41,530 nt of DNA from Nitrospiraceae bacterium. GTDB taxonomy: Bacteria > Nitrospirota > Thermodesulfovibrionia > Thermodesulfovibrionales > UBA1546. The stretch is from the NCBI GenBank assembly GCA_003599795.1, contig QZJQ01000025.1, positions 1 to 41,530 on the forward strand, given 5' to 3'. The position numbers were made by a program, and so were the translations under genes. Each line of letters starts with the position of its first letter. Positions within the stretch are counted from its first letter, which is position 1. Of the stretch, positions 25,597 to 34,907 are shown one piece after another. The notes under the pieces are model-generated. The model did no database searches. It saw only the letters and a list, made by a program, of their open reading frames with translations, and was not told where the DNA came from.

Positions 25597-25966
25597 TTAT
25601 TTTGCTGAGATTACTGCTGTAATAGCTGAATATTCAAAAACGGGGTTAATCATCTCATCTGACATCAATGTTGATTCCAGAACAGAAAAACTGGGCCTGA
25701 TAAAAGGAGCGCTTGTATTTATAGATTATTCAACCCTGTTTATTACGGAATATGTGGACGTAAGATACAAAATAGAAAAATTATCATATGCGTATCATTA
25801 TCAGGATAAGGAGAGTAGTCTGATTTTCAGGTATGACAATGCTGTGCATAAACCAAAACTTGACTTTATAGAGCACAAACATACTGGTGAAAAGACTATA
25901 TCTGCCAATGTTCCGGAAATTGCGGATATTATAGAGGAAATACTTTTAAGGATTAAACAGCTATGA
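25583..25966 (+). CDS. TumE/DUF6516-like protein, putative toxin
   Basis: A 127-residue protein with the pattern 'YHYQDKESSLIFRYDNAVHKPKLDFIEHKHTGEKTI' and a C-terminal helix 'VPEIADIIEEILLRI', which I associate with the DUF6516/TumE toxin-antitoxin family. His/Tyr/Arg residues in this block (YHYQ, FRYDN, HKH) are the likely functional site. It overlaps the upstream coiled-coil gene by 14 nt, and its stop overlaps the proB ATG (ATGA). Toxic activity is known only for some members. Confidence 0.65.
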   Translation: MLLPDYFAEITAVIAEYSKTGLIISSDINVDSRTEKLGLIKGALVFIDYSTLFITEYVDVRYKIEKLSYAYHYQDKESSLIFRYDNAVHKPKLDFIEHKHTGEKTISANVPEIADIIEEILLRIKQL

Positions 25967-27060
25967 AAAGGATTGTTGTAAAGGTCGGCAGTAACATAGT
26001 TGCTGATGAGAAAGAGGGGCTTGATACAAGGCGCATTACGGCTATTGCCTCTGATATCAGGGATGCTCAGGACATGGGCTGTGAGGTCGTCCTTGTTTCT
26101 TCAGGCGCTGTTGCCGCAGGCATGAGAAAACTCGGGCTGAAGGAAAAGCCGAAAGACATACAGCTTAAACAGGCCGCTGCTGCCGTTGGGCAGAGCAGTC
26201 TGATGTGGGCTTACGAAAAGGGCTTCGGAGAATTCGGCAAAAAGGTTGCGCAGGTTCTTCTCACGCGCGAGGATTTTACCGACAGGAAGAGATACATCAA
26301 TTCCAAGAACACGCTTGACACTCTGCTTTCATACGGCGTTATCCCGATAATCAATGAAAATGACACAGTTGCAACTGATGAAATAAAGTTTGGCGATAAT
26401 GACAACCTTGCCTCGCTGGTCACAGGGCTTGTTGACGCTGAAAGGCTGATAATCCTCTCTGACGTTGAGGGACTTTTTTCCGCTGACCCCAAGAAAAGCC
26501 ATAAGTCAGACCTCATAAAAACAGTCAATGAGATTACAGCAGAGATTGAGGCAATGGCAGGGGGCGCGGGGAGCGCTGTCAGCACAGGAGGAATGTATTC
26601 AAAAATCCTTGCGGCAAAGAGGACTGTAAACAACGGAGTCACAGTAAATATAATAAGCGGCAAAAAGAGCGGCCTGCTTGTATCTCTTTTAAAGGGCAAT
26701 CAGCATGGAACGGAATTCAGGCCTGTCAGAGAGAGGCTTTCTTCGCGCAAGGGGTGGATAGTCTATGGAAGTCGCTCAAAGGGCAGCCTGCATTTAGACG
26801 AGGGCGCTGTCAAGGCGTTATTGCATGGGGGCAAGAGCCTCCTGCCTTCAGGGATTACTGCGGTTACAGGTGTTTTTGAGATAGGCGATGCCGTATATTG
26901 CGTTGATTTGGACAGGAAAAAGATTGCAAAGGGCATTACGAACTATTCCTCAACAGAGATAGAAAAAATAAAAGGCAGAAAGACATCTGATGTGGAAAAA
27001 GCGCTGGGATACAGATATTCCGACGAGGTGATTCACAGGGATAACCTTGTGGTTTTGTGA
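25963..27060 (+). CDS. proB: Glutamate 5-kinase
   Basis: ProB phosphorylates glutamate in the first step of proline synthesis. The 365-residue protein has the amino-acid kinase domain (VVKVGSNIV, VLVSSGAVAAGM, LKQAAAAVGQSSLM, IPIINENDTVATDEIKFGDNDNLASLVTGLVDAERLIILSDVEGLFSADP, STGGMYSKILAAK) followed by a C-terminal PUA domain (about 275-350). It starts inside the stop codon of the TumE-like gene, so its translation is coupled to the putative toxin. proA is not adjacent. Confidence 0.95.
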   Translation: MKRIVVKVGSNIVADEKEGLDTRRITAIASDIRDAQDMGCEVVLVSSGAVAAGMRKLGLKEKPKDIQLKQAAAAVGQSSLMWAYEKGFGEFGKKVAQVLLTREDFTDRKRYINSKNTLDTLLSYGVIPIINENDTVATDEIKFGDNDNLASLVTGLVDAERLIILSDVEGLFSADPKKSHKSDLIKTVNEITAEIEAMAGGAGSAVSTGGMYSKILAAKRTVNNGVTVNIISGKKSGLLVSLLKGNQHGTEFRPVRERLSSRKGWIVYGSRSKGSLHLDEGAVKALLHGGKSLLPSGITAVTGVFEIGDAVYCVDLDRKKIAKGITNYSSTEIEKIKGRKTSDVEKALGYRYSDEVIHRDNLVVL

Positions 27061-27094
27061 AAAGTTTTTTTGACGGGACATAGCAGGTGCAGTT

Positions 27095-27619
27095 TTATAA
27101 TATGCGTTTCAACATTTCCCTTGCCTTCAAAAACATTTCAATGCAATTTTTCTCCTGATAGTCGGAATAGGTAAAGATGTTCGGCGCAAAGGTCTTGTCT
27201 TTTTCTCTATACAGCAGAGAGACCTCTCCGTAGATGCCTTTGCCAAGGTAAATTCTGTGCGAATATCCTTTTGTTGTTGCAAGGACTACATTTGCGTGCG
27301 TGAGGTATCCCGGGTCAAGGTTGACGTTTCTTTTTCCGTCTGATGAAAGCTCTGTCTCAATGTCATTGGTCCTGAATTTAATGTCAGCAATCTCAGCAGG
27401 ATTTATGAGAGCTTTAAAAAAAATAAATGTTCTCATTATAGGCGAGCCTAATTCTTTCTTGTAGTATTCTGAATGATCCCATCTAACCGGTGGCGTTTCC
27501 AGAAGTGCAGCCCCGAAGGCATTTAACAGAGACTCTTTTGCCTTTGATAAGTAAGATTTATCAGAATAAAGAATCCCCGTGAATAGAAGCGCAGGCTTAG
27601 GATTTGCAAGTTTGCCCAT
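27095..27619 (-). CDS. DUF4416 family protein
   Basis: A 174-residue cytoplasmic protein beginning MGKLANPKPALLFTGILYSD and containing WDHSEYYKKELGSPIMRTFIFF and NLDPGYLTHANVVLATTKGYSHRIYLGKGIYGEVSLLY, the hallmarks of DUF4416, a family of unknown function common in Deltaproteobacteria, Nitrospirota and related anaerobes. It is the last gene of a clpC-tlpA-DUF4416 run and is convergent with proB. No catalytic motif can be assigned. Confidence 0.88.
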   Translation of the reverse strand: MGKLANPKPALLFTGILYSDKSYLSKAKESLLNAFGAALLETPPVRWDHSEYYKKELGSPIMRTFIFFKALINPAEIADIKFRTNDIETELSSDGKRNVNLDPGYLTHANVVLATTKGYSHRIYLGKGIYGEVSLLYREKDKTFAPNIFTYSDYQEKNCIEMFLKAREMLKRIL

Positions 27620-27647
27620 AGTTCAGTGAAGGTTATTCTTTTCCGCC

Positions 27648-28184
27648 TCAGCGGATCTCCGAGAGCAGCGACTCAATAAATGCAAGAACATCCGGAGAAT
27701 CCCATTCACTGGGCCCGATGACTTTCTTTCTGATGATGCCTTTTTTATCCACGATGTATGTTTCCGGAATTCCTCTCAGCCCGAAGTTTCTGGCTGCTTT
27801 TCCGTCCTTGTCAATTAAGGCCGGAAGATGGAATCCGTTCTCCTTTAAATAATTTGCGGCATCCTGCGGGCTGTCCCTATATATAATCGGGAGCATGACG
27901 AAATTCTGATTAGTTGAAAAATGTTTTGCAAGCCTGTTCATGGAAGGCATTTCTTCCCGGCACGGGCTGCACCACGAGGCCCAGAAATTAATAAATAAAA
28001 CTTTTCCTTTGAGTTCTGAGGACAATATTTTCTTTCCGCTTGCGGTATCCTCAACCTCAAATTCAGGCGCGTATAAGCTTTCAAGCGTCGCTTTTTCCTT
28101 CGTGTCGTGACGGCTTAAACTGAAGGTAATTAAAGAAACTCCGATAAGAAAGAGAGATAAGAGTATTAAAGATTTAGCTTTCAA
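27648..28184 (-). CDS. TlpA/ResA-type thiol-disulfide oxidoreductase
   Basis: A 178-residue membrane-anchored periplasmic thioredoxin-like protein. It has an N-terminal helix (4-23), then FEVEDTASGKKILSSELKGKVLFINFWASWCSPCREEMPSMNRL with the active-site CSPC, and the cis-Pro region LRGIPETYIVDKKG. Such proteins reduce apocytochrome c cysteines during heme attachment, relevant here because DsrJ needs three hemes. The start is TTG at 28184 with AAGGAG 11 nt upstream. It follows clpC by 56 nt on the same strand. Confidence 0.87.
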   Translation of the reverse strand: MKAKSLILLSLFLIGVSLITFSLSRHDTKEKATLESLYAPEFEVEDTASGKKILSSELKGKVLFINFWASWCSPCREEMPSMNRLAKHFSTNQNFVMLPIIYRDSPQDAANYLKENGFHLPALIDKDGKAARNFGLRGIPETYIVDKKGIIRKKVIGPSEWDSPDVLAFIESLLSEIR

Positions 28185-28240
28185 TCAGCAATAAACTCCT
28201 TATTGATCCTTATTGGTAATTTTAAAGGGACTTCGTTAAG

Positions 28241-30685
28241 TCAATTTACCCCGGAAAGCACTTCAGCTTCTTCGGCCTCAACAAAGGTTGGTATTCCGGA
28301 TTCAAGCACAACTTTTATTTTGCAGCTGTTTTTGAATCTGCCTTTGAGCAGCTCTTCTGACAGCGGATCCTCTATTTCTTTCTGTACAGCCCTTCTCATG
28401 GGCCGCGCCCCGTAATTTGGCTGGTAGTAGTTTTTAACAAGCCACTCTTTAACTGCATGGTCTATTTCCACAACAATATCCTGTTCAAGCAGCTGCTTGT
28501 TGGTCTCGCTTATAAGCAGGTCAATAATTGAGAACAGCTGTTCTTTTTCAAGAGGGTGAAACACTACTATTTCATCAACACGGTTAAGAAATTCAGGGTT
28601 AAACGCCTTTTTGAGCTCAACAAGAACGTTATCCTTTATCTTCTGATAGACATCGTCCGATTGGGTTCTCTGGAAGCCCAGTGGAGTTGCTTTTTCAATA
28701 ATCCTCGCGCCTATGTTTGAGGTCATTATTATTACCGCATTTTTAAAATCAACCTTCCTGCCGAAACTGTCTGTCAGAACGCCTTCATCAAGCACCTGCA
28801 GAAGTATGTTAAATACGTCGGGATGAGCTTTTTCTATCTCATCAAACAGGATGACAGAATATGGTTTTTTTCTGATTTTTTCAGTAAGCTGTCCTCCCTC
28901 TTCATAGCCCACATATCCCGGAGGCGCGCCTGTTAGTTTGGAGACATTGAACCTCTCCATGTATTCCGACATGTCAACTTTAATGAGGGCATTCTCGTCA
29001 TTGAAGAGGAACTCTGCAAGCGCTTTTGCAAGTTCGGTTTTTCCAACCCCTGTCGGGCCTAAAAAGAAGAAAGAACCGATAGGTTTTTTCTTACTCTTTA
29101 GTCCTGCCCTTGACCTCCTGATGGCCCTTGAGACAGCTTTTATCGCCTCATCCTGAGAGATTATTCTGTTATGGATGACTTCTTCCATTCTCAGAAGTTT
29201 TTCAGATTCTTTTTCCTCAAGCCTCAGTAGCGGGATGCCTGTCATCTTTGCAACTGTGTAGGTGACATCATCTTCCGAAATGACCGGAATTTCTTTATTG
29301 AGGTTATCCTTCCACTGCTTCAGTATCTGGTCGTGAAGTTTTTTAAGCTTTTCTTCCTCGTTCCGTATGGATGCGGCTTTCTCAATGTCATGAAGTTTTA
29401 CATAAAGATTTTTTTCTCTTGTCAGCCTTGCTATGTCATGTTCCAGTTCTTTTATCTCACCTGGAGGCGTATATCTTTTAAGGTTGATCCTTGCGCCTGT
29501 TTCATCAATAACATCAATTGCCTTATCCGGCAGATGCCTGTCGGCTATATACCGGTCGGACAGCTTTGAGGCCGCTGTTATTGCGTCGTCGCTGATTTTT
29601 ACCCTGTGATGCGACTCGTATCTGCTTCTTAAACCTGTCAGGATATCAATTGTAGCGTCCACGGCAGGTGATTCAACATTGATAGGCTGGAATCTTCTCT
29701 CCAAGGCTCCGTCTTTTTCAATATATTTTCTGTATTCGTCAGGTGTTGTTGCGCCTATGCATTGAATCTCACCTCTGGACAGCGCAGGTTTTAGCATGCT
29801 GGATGCATCCACAGAGCCCTCGGCGGCGCCCGCGCCTATTAATGTATGGAGTTCATCAACGAAGAGAATCACGTTGTCAGTGTGGGTTATTTCCTTCATC
29901 ACGACTTTAAGCCTCTCTTCAAACTGGCCTCTGTATTTGGTCCCTGCTATGAGTGCGCCGAGATCCAGGGATACAATCCGTTTGCCAAAAAGATTTTCCG
30001 GCACATCACCCACTACGATTTTCTGCGCAAGGCCCTCAACAATGGCTGTTTTGCCTACACCGGGCTCGCCGATTATTACAGGATTATTTTTTATTCTCCT
30101 GCCGAGTATCTGAAGCACGCGCTCAATCTCATCCTCCCTGCCGATTACAGGGTCCAGCTTGCCTTCCCTTGCCATCTGCGTAAGATCCCTGCCGAATTCA
30201 TCAAGGGCAGGCGTTGTGCTGCGCCTTTCTCTTACAGTGTGCGCCTGCGGCCTCATTGAGAAATTTATTGCAAGCTGCCTTGCAGCCAGAAGGTTTGCTC
30301 CGAGGCTTCTGAGTGTTCTGCCCGCTATTCCCTCGTCTTCGCGTAAAAGGCCGAGCAGAAGGTGTTCGCTTCCGATGTAACTGTGGCCGATAAGCCTTGC
30401 TTCTTCCACTGCAAGCTCAAGGACTTTTTTTGCGCGCGGGGTAAACGGTATGTCGCCGAATGTAAGCACGTTAGTGCCGTAGGGGAGTTTCCGCTCTACT
30501 TCCATGCGCACCTCTTCAATTGAGATGCCCATTTTCTTGATTATTGCAGCGCTAATTCCCTCTTCTTCTCTCAGGAGTGCAAGCAGGAGATGCTCTGTCC
30601 CAAGGTAATCGTTCTGGCGCTTTTCAGCTTCTTCCCTTGCGTAGATTATAACTTTTCTGCCGCGCTCTGTGAACTTCTCAAACAT
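28241..30685 (-). CDS. clpC: ATP-dependent Clp protease ATP-binding subunit ClpC
   Basis: This is a Hsp100 unfoldase that feeds ClpP. The 814-residue protein has two Clp_N repeats (about 1-145), AAA-1 (Walker [14 protein letters not shown], Walker [16 protein letters not shown]), a UVR-type middle segment ([22 protein letters not shown]), AAA-2 ([29 protein letters not shown]) and a D2-small domain. The UVR motif and short linker mark ClpC rather than ClpB. It is read from a good promoter at 30727-30755, with AGAGGAG before ATG. Confidence 0.95.
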   Translation of the reverse strand: MFEKFTERGRKVIIYAREEAEKRQNDYLGTEHLLLALLREEEGISAAIIKKMGISIEEVRMEVERKLPYGTNVLTFGDIPFTPRAKKVLELAVEEARLIGHSYIGSEHLLLGLLREDEGIAGRTLRSLGANLLAARQLAINFSMRPQAHTVRERRSTTPALDEFGRDLTQMAREGKLDPVIGREDEIERVLQILGRRIKNNPVIIGEPGVGKTAIVEGLAQKIVVGDVPENLFGKRIVSLDLGALIAGTKYRGQFEERLKVVMKEITHTDNVILFVDELHTLIGAGAAEGSVDASSMLKPALSRGEIQCIGATTPDEYRKYIEKDGALERRFQPINVESPAVDATIDILTGLRSRYESHHRVKISDDAITAASKLSDRYIADRHLPDKAIDVIDETGARINLKRYTPPGEIKELEHDIARLTREKNLYVKLHDIEKAASIRNEEEKLKKLHDQILKQWKDNLNKEIPVISEDDVTYTVAKMTGIPLLRLEEKESEKLLRMEEVIHNRIISQDEAIKAVSRAIRRSRAGLKSKKKPIGSFFFLGPTGVGKTELAKALAEFLFNDENALIKVDMSEYMERFNVSKLTGAPPGYVGYEEGGQLTEKIRKKPYSVILFDEIEKAHPDVFNILLQVLDEGVLTDSFGRKVDFKNAVIIMTSNIGARIIEKATPLGFQRTQSDDVYQKIKDNVLVELKKAFNPEFLNRVDEIVVFHPLEKEQLFSIIDLLISETNKQLLEQDIVVEIDHAVKEWLVKNYYQPNYGARPMRRAVQKEIEDPLSEELLKGRFKNSCKIKVVLESGIPTFVEAEEAEVLSGVN

Positions 30686-30726
30686 TGAATAACTCTCCTC
30701 TGCGAAGTTCTATGCTTATTAGTTAA

Positions 30727-30755
30727 ATAATACTTTTTTTAGTTGTTAAAGTCAA
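30727..30755 (-). promoter_or_regulatory. Sigma-70-type promoter for clpC
   Basis: On the minus strand TTGACT, 17 bp, TATTAT lie about 40 nt upstream of the clpC start codon, just beyond the ndk stop codon. Both hexamers match the consensus at 5 of 6 positions. No CIRCE or CtsR-type operator was recognised. Confidence 0.75.
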
Positions 30756-30764
30756 TAAACCCTT

Positions 30765-31505
30765 CTATTTTTCAGCAGTATAATTCATGAGATATTTGGC
30801 GGCCACTGCTTCAAGGGAAGTAGCGGAAGGCGCTCCTTTTTGCAGCAAACTGAGAGCATCAAGGTCAGATTTCCAAACAACATCACCCGGAGCAATAAGG
30901 CAAATACTGTCCGTTACGTGCTTTGTATGAAGCTTGCCGTTCTTAAAATAATAATGGTCTTCTGTGTTTATCTCTGTGGGGTACGAGCGCATAAACGGCG
31001 GAAAGTCGCCGGGTCTGAACCAGAGTTTGATTTCCCGTTCTGCCTCGTCATTAACAGCCGAAGCGTGGATGAGGTTATCCATTCTCTCGCCGATTTTGTT
31101 TCCTGCGGCATCTTTCAGGGGAACAACCGTGCCCAATGCGCGGATGCATCCCGGTTTTGTTTCGCGTGCAACATGAGGATTGGTGGGCCCGCAGATTTCC
31201 CGCATCTTTTTCACCGCATCAGGCCCCTGATAAACAAGGGCTATAACCCTGCGCCTTTCAGGATCGTCAGGATAATGAAGCAGCCCCATAATATATTCAA
31301 TCAAAGAAGGGTAAAACACCTTGCCCCGGTGTTCGGCATAGTGTTCCTCTGCGAGCATCCTGCTTACATGAACTATTTTTGCTCCTGCAAAACGTAAACC
31401 TGTATGGAATTCCGAGAGCTGGGAGAGCACATATCCTGTCAGTGAATTTTTCAGGGCATCCGGCTTGATTAATACAAGGGTCTGCTCGTTTTTTTCTTTA
31501 GTCAT
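30765..31505 (-). CDS. ndk: Nucleoside-diphosphate kinase with insertions and a C-terminal extension
   Basis: The protein starts like Ndk (EQTLVLIKPDALKNSLTGYVLSQL), keeps AEEHYAEHRGKVFY, CGPTNP and the phosphohistidine region MDNLIHASAVNDEAEREIKLWF, so catalysis looks intact. At 246 residues it is about 100 longer than normal Ndk (about 140). The extra length comes from an insertion around MGLLHYPDDPERRR, a longer loop after the CGPTNP region (ALGTVVPLKDAAGNKIGER), and an added C-terminal segment of about 75 residues rich in aromatic and charged residues. It follows mdh by 28 nt. Confidence 0.85.
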   Translation of the reverse strand: MTKEKNEQTLVLIKPDALKNSLTGYVLSQLSEFHTGLRFAGAKIVHVSRMLAEEHYAEHRGKVFYPSLIEYIMGLLHYPDDPERRRVIALVYQGPDAVKKMREICGPTNPHVARETKPGCIRALGTVVPLKDAAGNKIGERMDNLIHASAVNDEAEREIKLWFRPGDFPPFMRSYPTEINTEDHYYFKNGKLHTKHVTDSICLIAPGDVVWKSDLDALSLLQKGAPSATSLEAVAAKYLMNYTAEK

Positions 31506-31533
31506 TTAAAGGTTCCTTCCTTAAGAGTTATAG

Positions 31534-32460
31534 TTATATTGAAAGTTTCTTAACCATTTTTTTAACGGTAGAGCATGATTCTCTGAGCTGGGCTTTTTCT
31601 TCCTTTGTGAGTTTTATCTCAACTATTTTTTCAACTCCGTCCCTGCCGAGAATAACCGGCACGCCAAGATACACATCTTTCATCCCGTATTCTCCGTTCA
31701 GGTACGCTGCGCAGGGAAGCATGCGCTTTTCATTGAATAAAATTGATTTGATCATCTGGACAACTGCGGCAGCTGGCGCATAGTACGCGCTTCCTGATTT
31801 AAGCAGGCTTACTATTTCAGCTCCTCCGTTTCTTGTCCTGTGCACCAGTGAATCAATTGTTTTTTTCTTCAGAAATTCCGTTACTGCTATGCCCTTTACA
31901 GTAGTGAACCTTGGAAGCGGAACCATCTGGTCTCCGTGCCCTCCAAGCACAATGGTTTCTATATCTTCAGACGATACATTCAGTTCCCATGAAAGAAAGG
32001 TCCTTAATCTGGCTGCATCAAGTATCCCGCCCATTCCTATTACCCTCTTGCATGAAAAGCCTGTTGTCTTCCATGCAAGCTGAGCCATCACATCCATAGG
32101 ATTTGTTACGACAATAACAATGGCGTTTGGAGAAGTTTTTGCAATTGCGGCTGAGACTTCCTTAATAACATCGGCATTTGCATGCAGAAGGTCGTCGCGC
32201 GACATATGGGGTTTTCTTGGGAATCCGGCGGTAATTACTATGATGTCTGAATTTTTAGTGTCTGCGTATTTGTTAGTCCCCTTCACGGAAACCGACGAAT
32301 TCCAGACAGGACAGGCCTCTGCAATATCAAGCGCTTTTCCCTGGGGAATTCCGTCCGCAACATCAAAAAGGACAACATCGGCAAGCGCTGCCTGAGCAAT
32401 CATCTGAGCTGCAGATGCGCCCACATTTCCTGCCCCGATTACGGATATTTTATCTCTCAT
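31534..32460 (-). CDS. mdh: Malate dehydrogenase (LDH-like family)
   Basis: This enzyme interconverts malate and oxaloacetate with NAD(H). The 308-residue protein opens VIGAGNVGASAAQM (Rossmann). Its substrate loop GFPRKPHMSRDDLL carries the arginine that selects malate over lactate, and the catalytic His sits in VLGGHGDQMVPL. It fits the LDH-like MDH branch of many anaerobes. GGGGAAAG precedes ATG. ndk follows in the same direction. Confidence 0.95.
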   Translation of the reverse strand: MRDKISVIGAGNVGASAAQMIAQAALADVVLFDVADGIPQGKALDIAEACPVWNSSVSVKGTNKYADTKNSDIIVITAGFPRKPHMSRDDLLHANADVIKEVSAAIAKTSPNAIVIVVTNPMDVMAQLAWKTTGFSCKRVIGMGGILDAARLRTFLSWELNVSSEDIETIVLGGHGDQMVPLPRFTTVKGIAVTEFLKKKTIDSLVHRTRNGGAEIVSLLKSGSAYYAPAAAVVQMIKSILFNEKRMLPCAAYLNGEYGMKDVYLGVPVILGRDGVEKIVEIKLTKEEKAQLRESCSTVKKMVKKLSI

Positions 32461-32557
32461 ATCTTTCCCCTTAGAAATTTAATATGGATTAAGTATGGAA
32501 AGGGGCAAAGGATATGCAGACCCCTTACAATGACTGAAATTTCCTTAATACGCAGTT

Positions 32558-32764
32558 TTATTGTAATTTTACTACGTTAGCGGCTTTTGGGCCTCGCTCG
32601 CCTTCCACAATATCAAACTGTACTCTCTGACCCTCGGCAAGGGTCTTAAACCCGTCGTTTGAAATTGATGAATAATGGACAAATACATCCGTGCCATTGT
32701 CCTGCTGAATGAACCCGTAACCTTTTGTTTCGTTGAACCATTTTACTTTCCCTTCAAACGGCAT
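32558..32764 (-). CDS. Cold-shock domain protein
   Basis: A 68-residue single CSD protein that binds single-stranded RNA/DNA. It shows both nucleic-acid motifs: RNP1 KGYGFIQQ and RNP2 VFVHYS. AAAGGAGG precedes the ATG, and a strong promoter lies about 60 nt upstream. The leader is far shorter than the long cspA cold-sensor leader of enteric bacteria, so thermoregulation of that type is unlikely. Many paralogues exist in genomes, so no specific symbol is given. Confidence 0.95.
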   Translation of the reverse strand: MPFEGKVKWFNETKGYGFIQQDNGTDVFVHYSSISNDGFKTLAEGQRVQFDIVEGERGPKAANVVKLQ

Positions 32765-32826
32765 ACTGCTTAAATCCTCCTTTTCTCGTTGCGAGAAGAT
32801 AATTCGCCTGAAAAACAGGGTAAACT

Positions 32827-32855
32827 TTTATAGCATTTAGCGAAATTGTTGTCAA
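32827..32855 (-). promoter_or_regulatory. Strong sigma-70-type promoter for the cold-shock gene
   Basis: On the minus strand a perfect TTGACA, a 17-bp spacer and TATAAA are present. This predicts a start near 32820 and a leader of about 55 nt. Confidence 0.85.
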
Positions 32856-32901
32856 GAAAAAATCACGCCCGAAAAAAATGCCGGCGGCATGTGATTTTCC
32901 T

Positions 32902-32931
32902 TTGACATAATATCGTGAAATATGGTATTCA
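32902..32931 (+). promoter_or_regulatory. Possible promoter for the Ig-like repeat protein
   Basis: TTGACA is followed after 18 bp by TATTCA (weak -10), pointing toward the gene at 32974 in a divergent gap with the cold-shock gene. The -10 matches only part of the consensus, so this is tentative. Confidence 0.45.
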
Positions 32932-32973
32932 TACATACGTGAAAAAAAGTCCTATTCTGATAGGAGAATAACG

Positions 32974-34887
32974 ATGAAAAACATTTTTAGATTGAAAACG
33001 TTGTTGTCATCAGTAGCTGCCGCTTTATTGGTATTTGTAGCATCAAACGTATCGCACAGCGGAAATATCATAGTGAAGCCCGGAGGTTTTGACCACTTTG
33101 CAGTGCAACTGCCGGAAAAAGTCAGGGCAGGCGAAGGAGTTATAGTTAAGCTGCAGGCCTACGACATGCATGACAACCTGATTACAAATTTTGCGGAGAC
33201 AGGCAAGGAGTTTAAGGTTTCAGTTTCAGGTTCAGCTCAGGTGCAGCCTTCAATTTTAAAAGCAGTGTCATTCATGGGAGGCAGCGCCGGTATTACCATA
33301 GCAGGCAATAAGGCAGAAATTGTTGTGCTGTCTATTTTTGAAGCCGGAGGGACGGTTCCTCTTGTGACAAAAGAAATAGCAATTCTGCCGAATAAGCTGG
33401 ATCACTTTTTTATTCAGTCTCCTCCTGCTGTTATGGCAGGGAATAAGTTTGACATAAAAGTTATTGCAAGGGACGCGTACAGCAATCCTGTTGCCGATAC
33501 TGATATAGAGACTAAAAATATTAAACTTGCGCTTGCGGGAACAGCAGGCTTAAAGATTGTAAACGCAGATATGGTATTCAGAAACGGCGTAAGCATTGCC
33601 ACGCTTATGGCTGAAAAGACCGGCGAATCAGCAATCGAGGTTCATGACACAGCAACAGGAAGCAGAGGCGCAAGCGCTGCTTTTAAAGTGATGTCAGCCG
33701 GATTAAGCTATTTTAAAATCCATGCGCCTAAAGAAGCGGTTGCAGGAGAGCAGTTTGAAGTAACCATAAGCACATTTGATGCTTTTGACAACCCTCTGGA
33801 CAATTATTCATCTTCAGGCAGAGGCGTGAATATCAGTTCTACCGGACAGGCAAAAGTATCCCCGTCTTTTATAGGGCAGTCAGAGTTTAAAAATGGACGG
33901 GCAGTTGTAAAGATGAGGTATGAAAAAGCCGAAGAAATAAGCATAGTCGCATCCGAGAGCGGTATGAGCCAGCAGGGCAAAAGCACGGCAGTGAGAATAA
34001 ATCCCGCTGCTCCTGAGAGATTTGTTGTTGTCACGCCTGATTCGGCTGTTGCAGGCCAGAAGTTCAGGATAAAGGTAGAGGTATATGACAAATTTAAAAA
34101 TATTGTTAGGAATTATAATCTTATCGGCAATGATGTTTATCTGAATGCCTCAGGCGCCGGCATGTTGTCTCCAAAGAGGGTGCATGCCTCGGAATTTGTT
34201 AATGGCGTTGCTTCCGTTGATGCTATGTATGACAAGGCAGAATCTTTTGCAGTTTCAGCTTCTATTGCTCCCAGAAAGGAAGAGAGGAAAATAACCGTTA
34301 AGGAAAAGAAAGAAGTCAGCGTTCCTGCGGCAGTTAAATCTCCGGATAAACCTGCCCCTCCGAAACCCAAGGCAATAGAAAAGCCAAAGGCGGAAAAACC
34401 CGCTGCAGTTGAAGGGAAGCCGTCAGTTAAGGCTGCTGAGAAACGCGAGAAAAAGAGCAAACAGATAACTGTGGCAAAAGAAGAGGGGAAACCCTCAGCC
34501 AAGGCTGCAGAGAAGAAGGAATCCGTAAAAGAAAAGAAGACATCAGAAAGGTTTTTTGAGATAAGCAAGGTTTCGCTTATAGAGGCAAAGAATAAAGCAA
34601 TGATAATAATGAATATGAATGCGCCGAAGGGTCATCTTGAATATAAAAACAGGACAGAAACCATTGACGGGAAAGAGTGGATAATTCTCAGCCTGAAGCC
34701 GGCTGTAAATAAAACAAAAAATCTCTGGAAATTCAAGTCTGCATTCATCAAGGAAATTCATATGGAAGATGACAAGGCGTCCGGCGCGCTGAATATAAGG
34801 ATTGAGACAATGGGGAAGCAGGTTACATTTGATATAAATAAGGTAAAAGACTCGCTTATCATAAGCATCTCGGCAATAAATTCCTAA
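32974..34887 (+). CDS. Secreted multi-domain protein: four Ig-like repeats, Lys/Pro-rich linker, AMIN-like C-terminus
   Basis: The 637-residue protein has an N-terminal signal (2-30). Four tandem repeats of about 100 residues follow, each opening F-x3-x-P..V.AG..F.(I/V)KV.A.D...N (starting near 38, 139, 243 and 344; for example LDHFFIQSPPAVMAGNKFDIKVIARDAYSNPV), an Ig/filamin-like beta-sandwich pattern. Residues 432-527 are Lys/Pro/Ala/Glu-rich with the near-duplicate segment EGKPSVKAAEKRE / EGKPSAKAAEKKE. The last 110 residues form a beta-rich domain resembling AMIN (peptidoglycan/envelope localisation). AGGAG precedes ATG. It is probably an envelope or secretion accessory protein; function unknown. 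Confidence 0.7.
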   Translation: MKNIFRLKTLLSSVAAALLVFVASNVSHSGNIIVKPGGFDHFAVQLPEKVRAGEGVIVKLQAYDMHDNLITNFAETGKEFKVSVSGSAQVQPSILKAVSFMGGSAGITIAGNKAEIVVLSIFEAGGTVPLVTKEIAILPNKLDHFFIQSPPAVMAGNKFDIKVIARDAYSNPVADTDIETKNIKLALAGTAGLKIVNADMVFRNGVSIATLMAEKTGESAIEVHDTATGSRGASAAFKVMSAGLSYFKIHAPKEAVAGEQFEVTISTFDAFDNPLDNYSSSGRGVNISSTGQAKVSPSFIGQSEFKNGRAVVKMRYEKAEEISIVASESGMSQQGKSTAVRINPAAPERFVVVTPDSAVAGQKFRIKVEVYDKFKNIVRNYNLIGNDVYLNASGAGMLSPKRVHASEFVNGVASVDAMYDKAESFAVSASIAPRKEERKITVKEKKEVSVPAAVKSPDKPAPPKPKAIEKPKAEKPAAVEGKPSVKAAEKREKKSKQITVAKEEGKPSAKAAEKKESVKEKKTSERFFEISKVSLIEAKNKAMIIMNMNAPKGHLEYKNRTETIDGKEWIILSLKPAVNKTKNLWKFKSAFIKEIHMEDDKASGALNIRIETMGKQVTFDINKVKDSLIISISAINS

Positions 34888-34907
34888 GCAGTAAGAAAGA
34901 CAAAACC

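Noticed and set aside
26211-26699. 162-aa antisense ORF inside proB
   Set aside because: Mirror of a highly conserved kinase region; low-complexity Ser/Val/Leu composition typical of reverse-frame shadows.
32754-32936. 60-aa minus-strand ORF upstream of the cold-shock gene
   Set aside because: It runs over the cold-shock promoter, leader and ribosome site, and has no ribosome site of its own or recognisable motif.
34137-34568. 143-aa antisense ORF rich in Phe/Ser/Leu
   Set aside because: It is the reverse reading of the Lys/Pro-rich linker of the Ig-like protein, which explains its odd composition.
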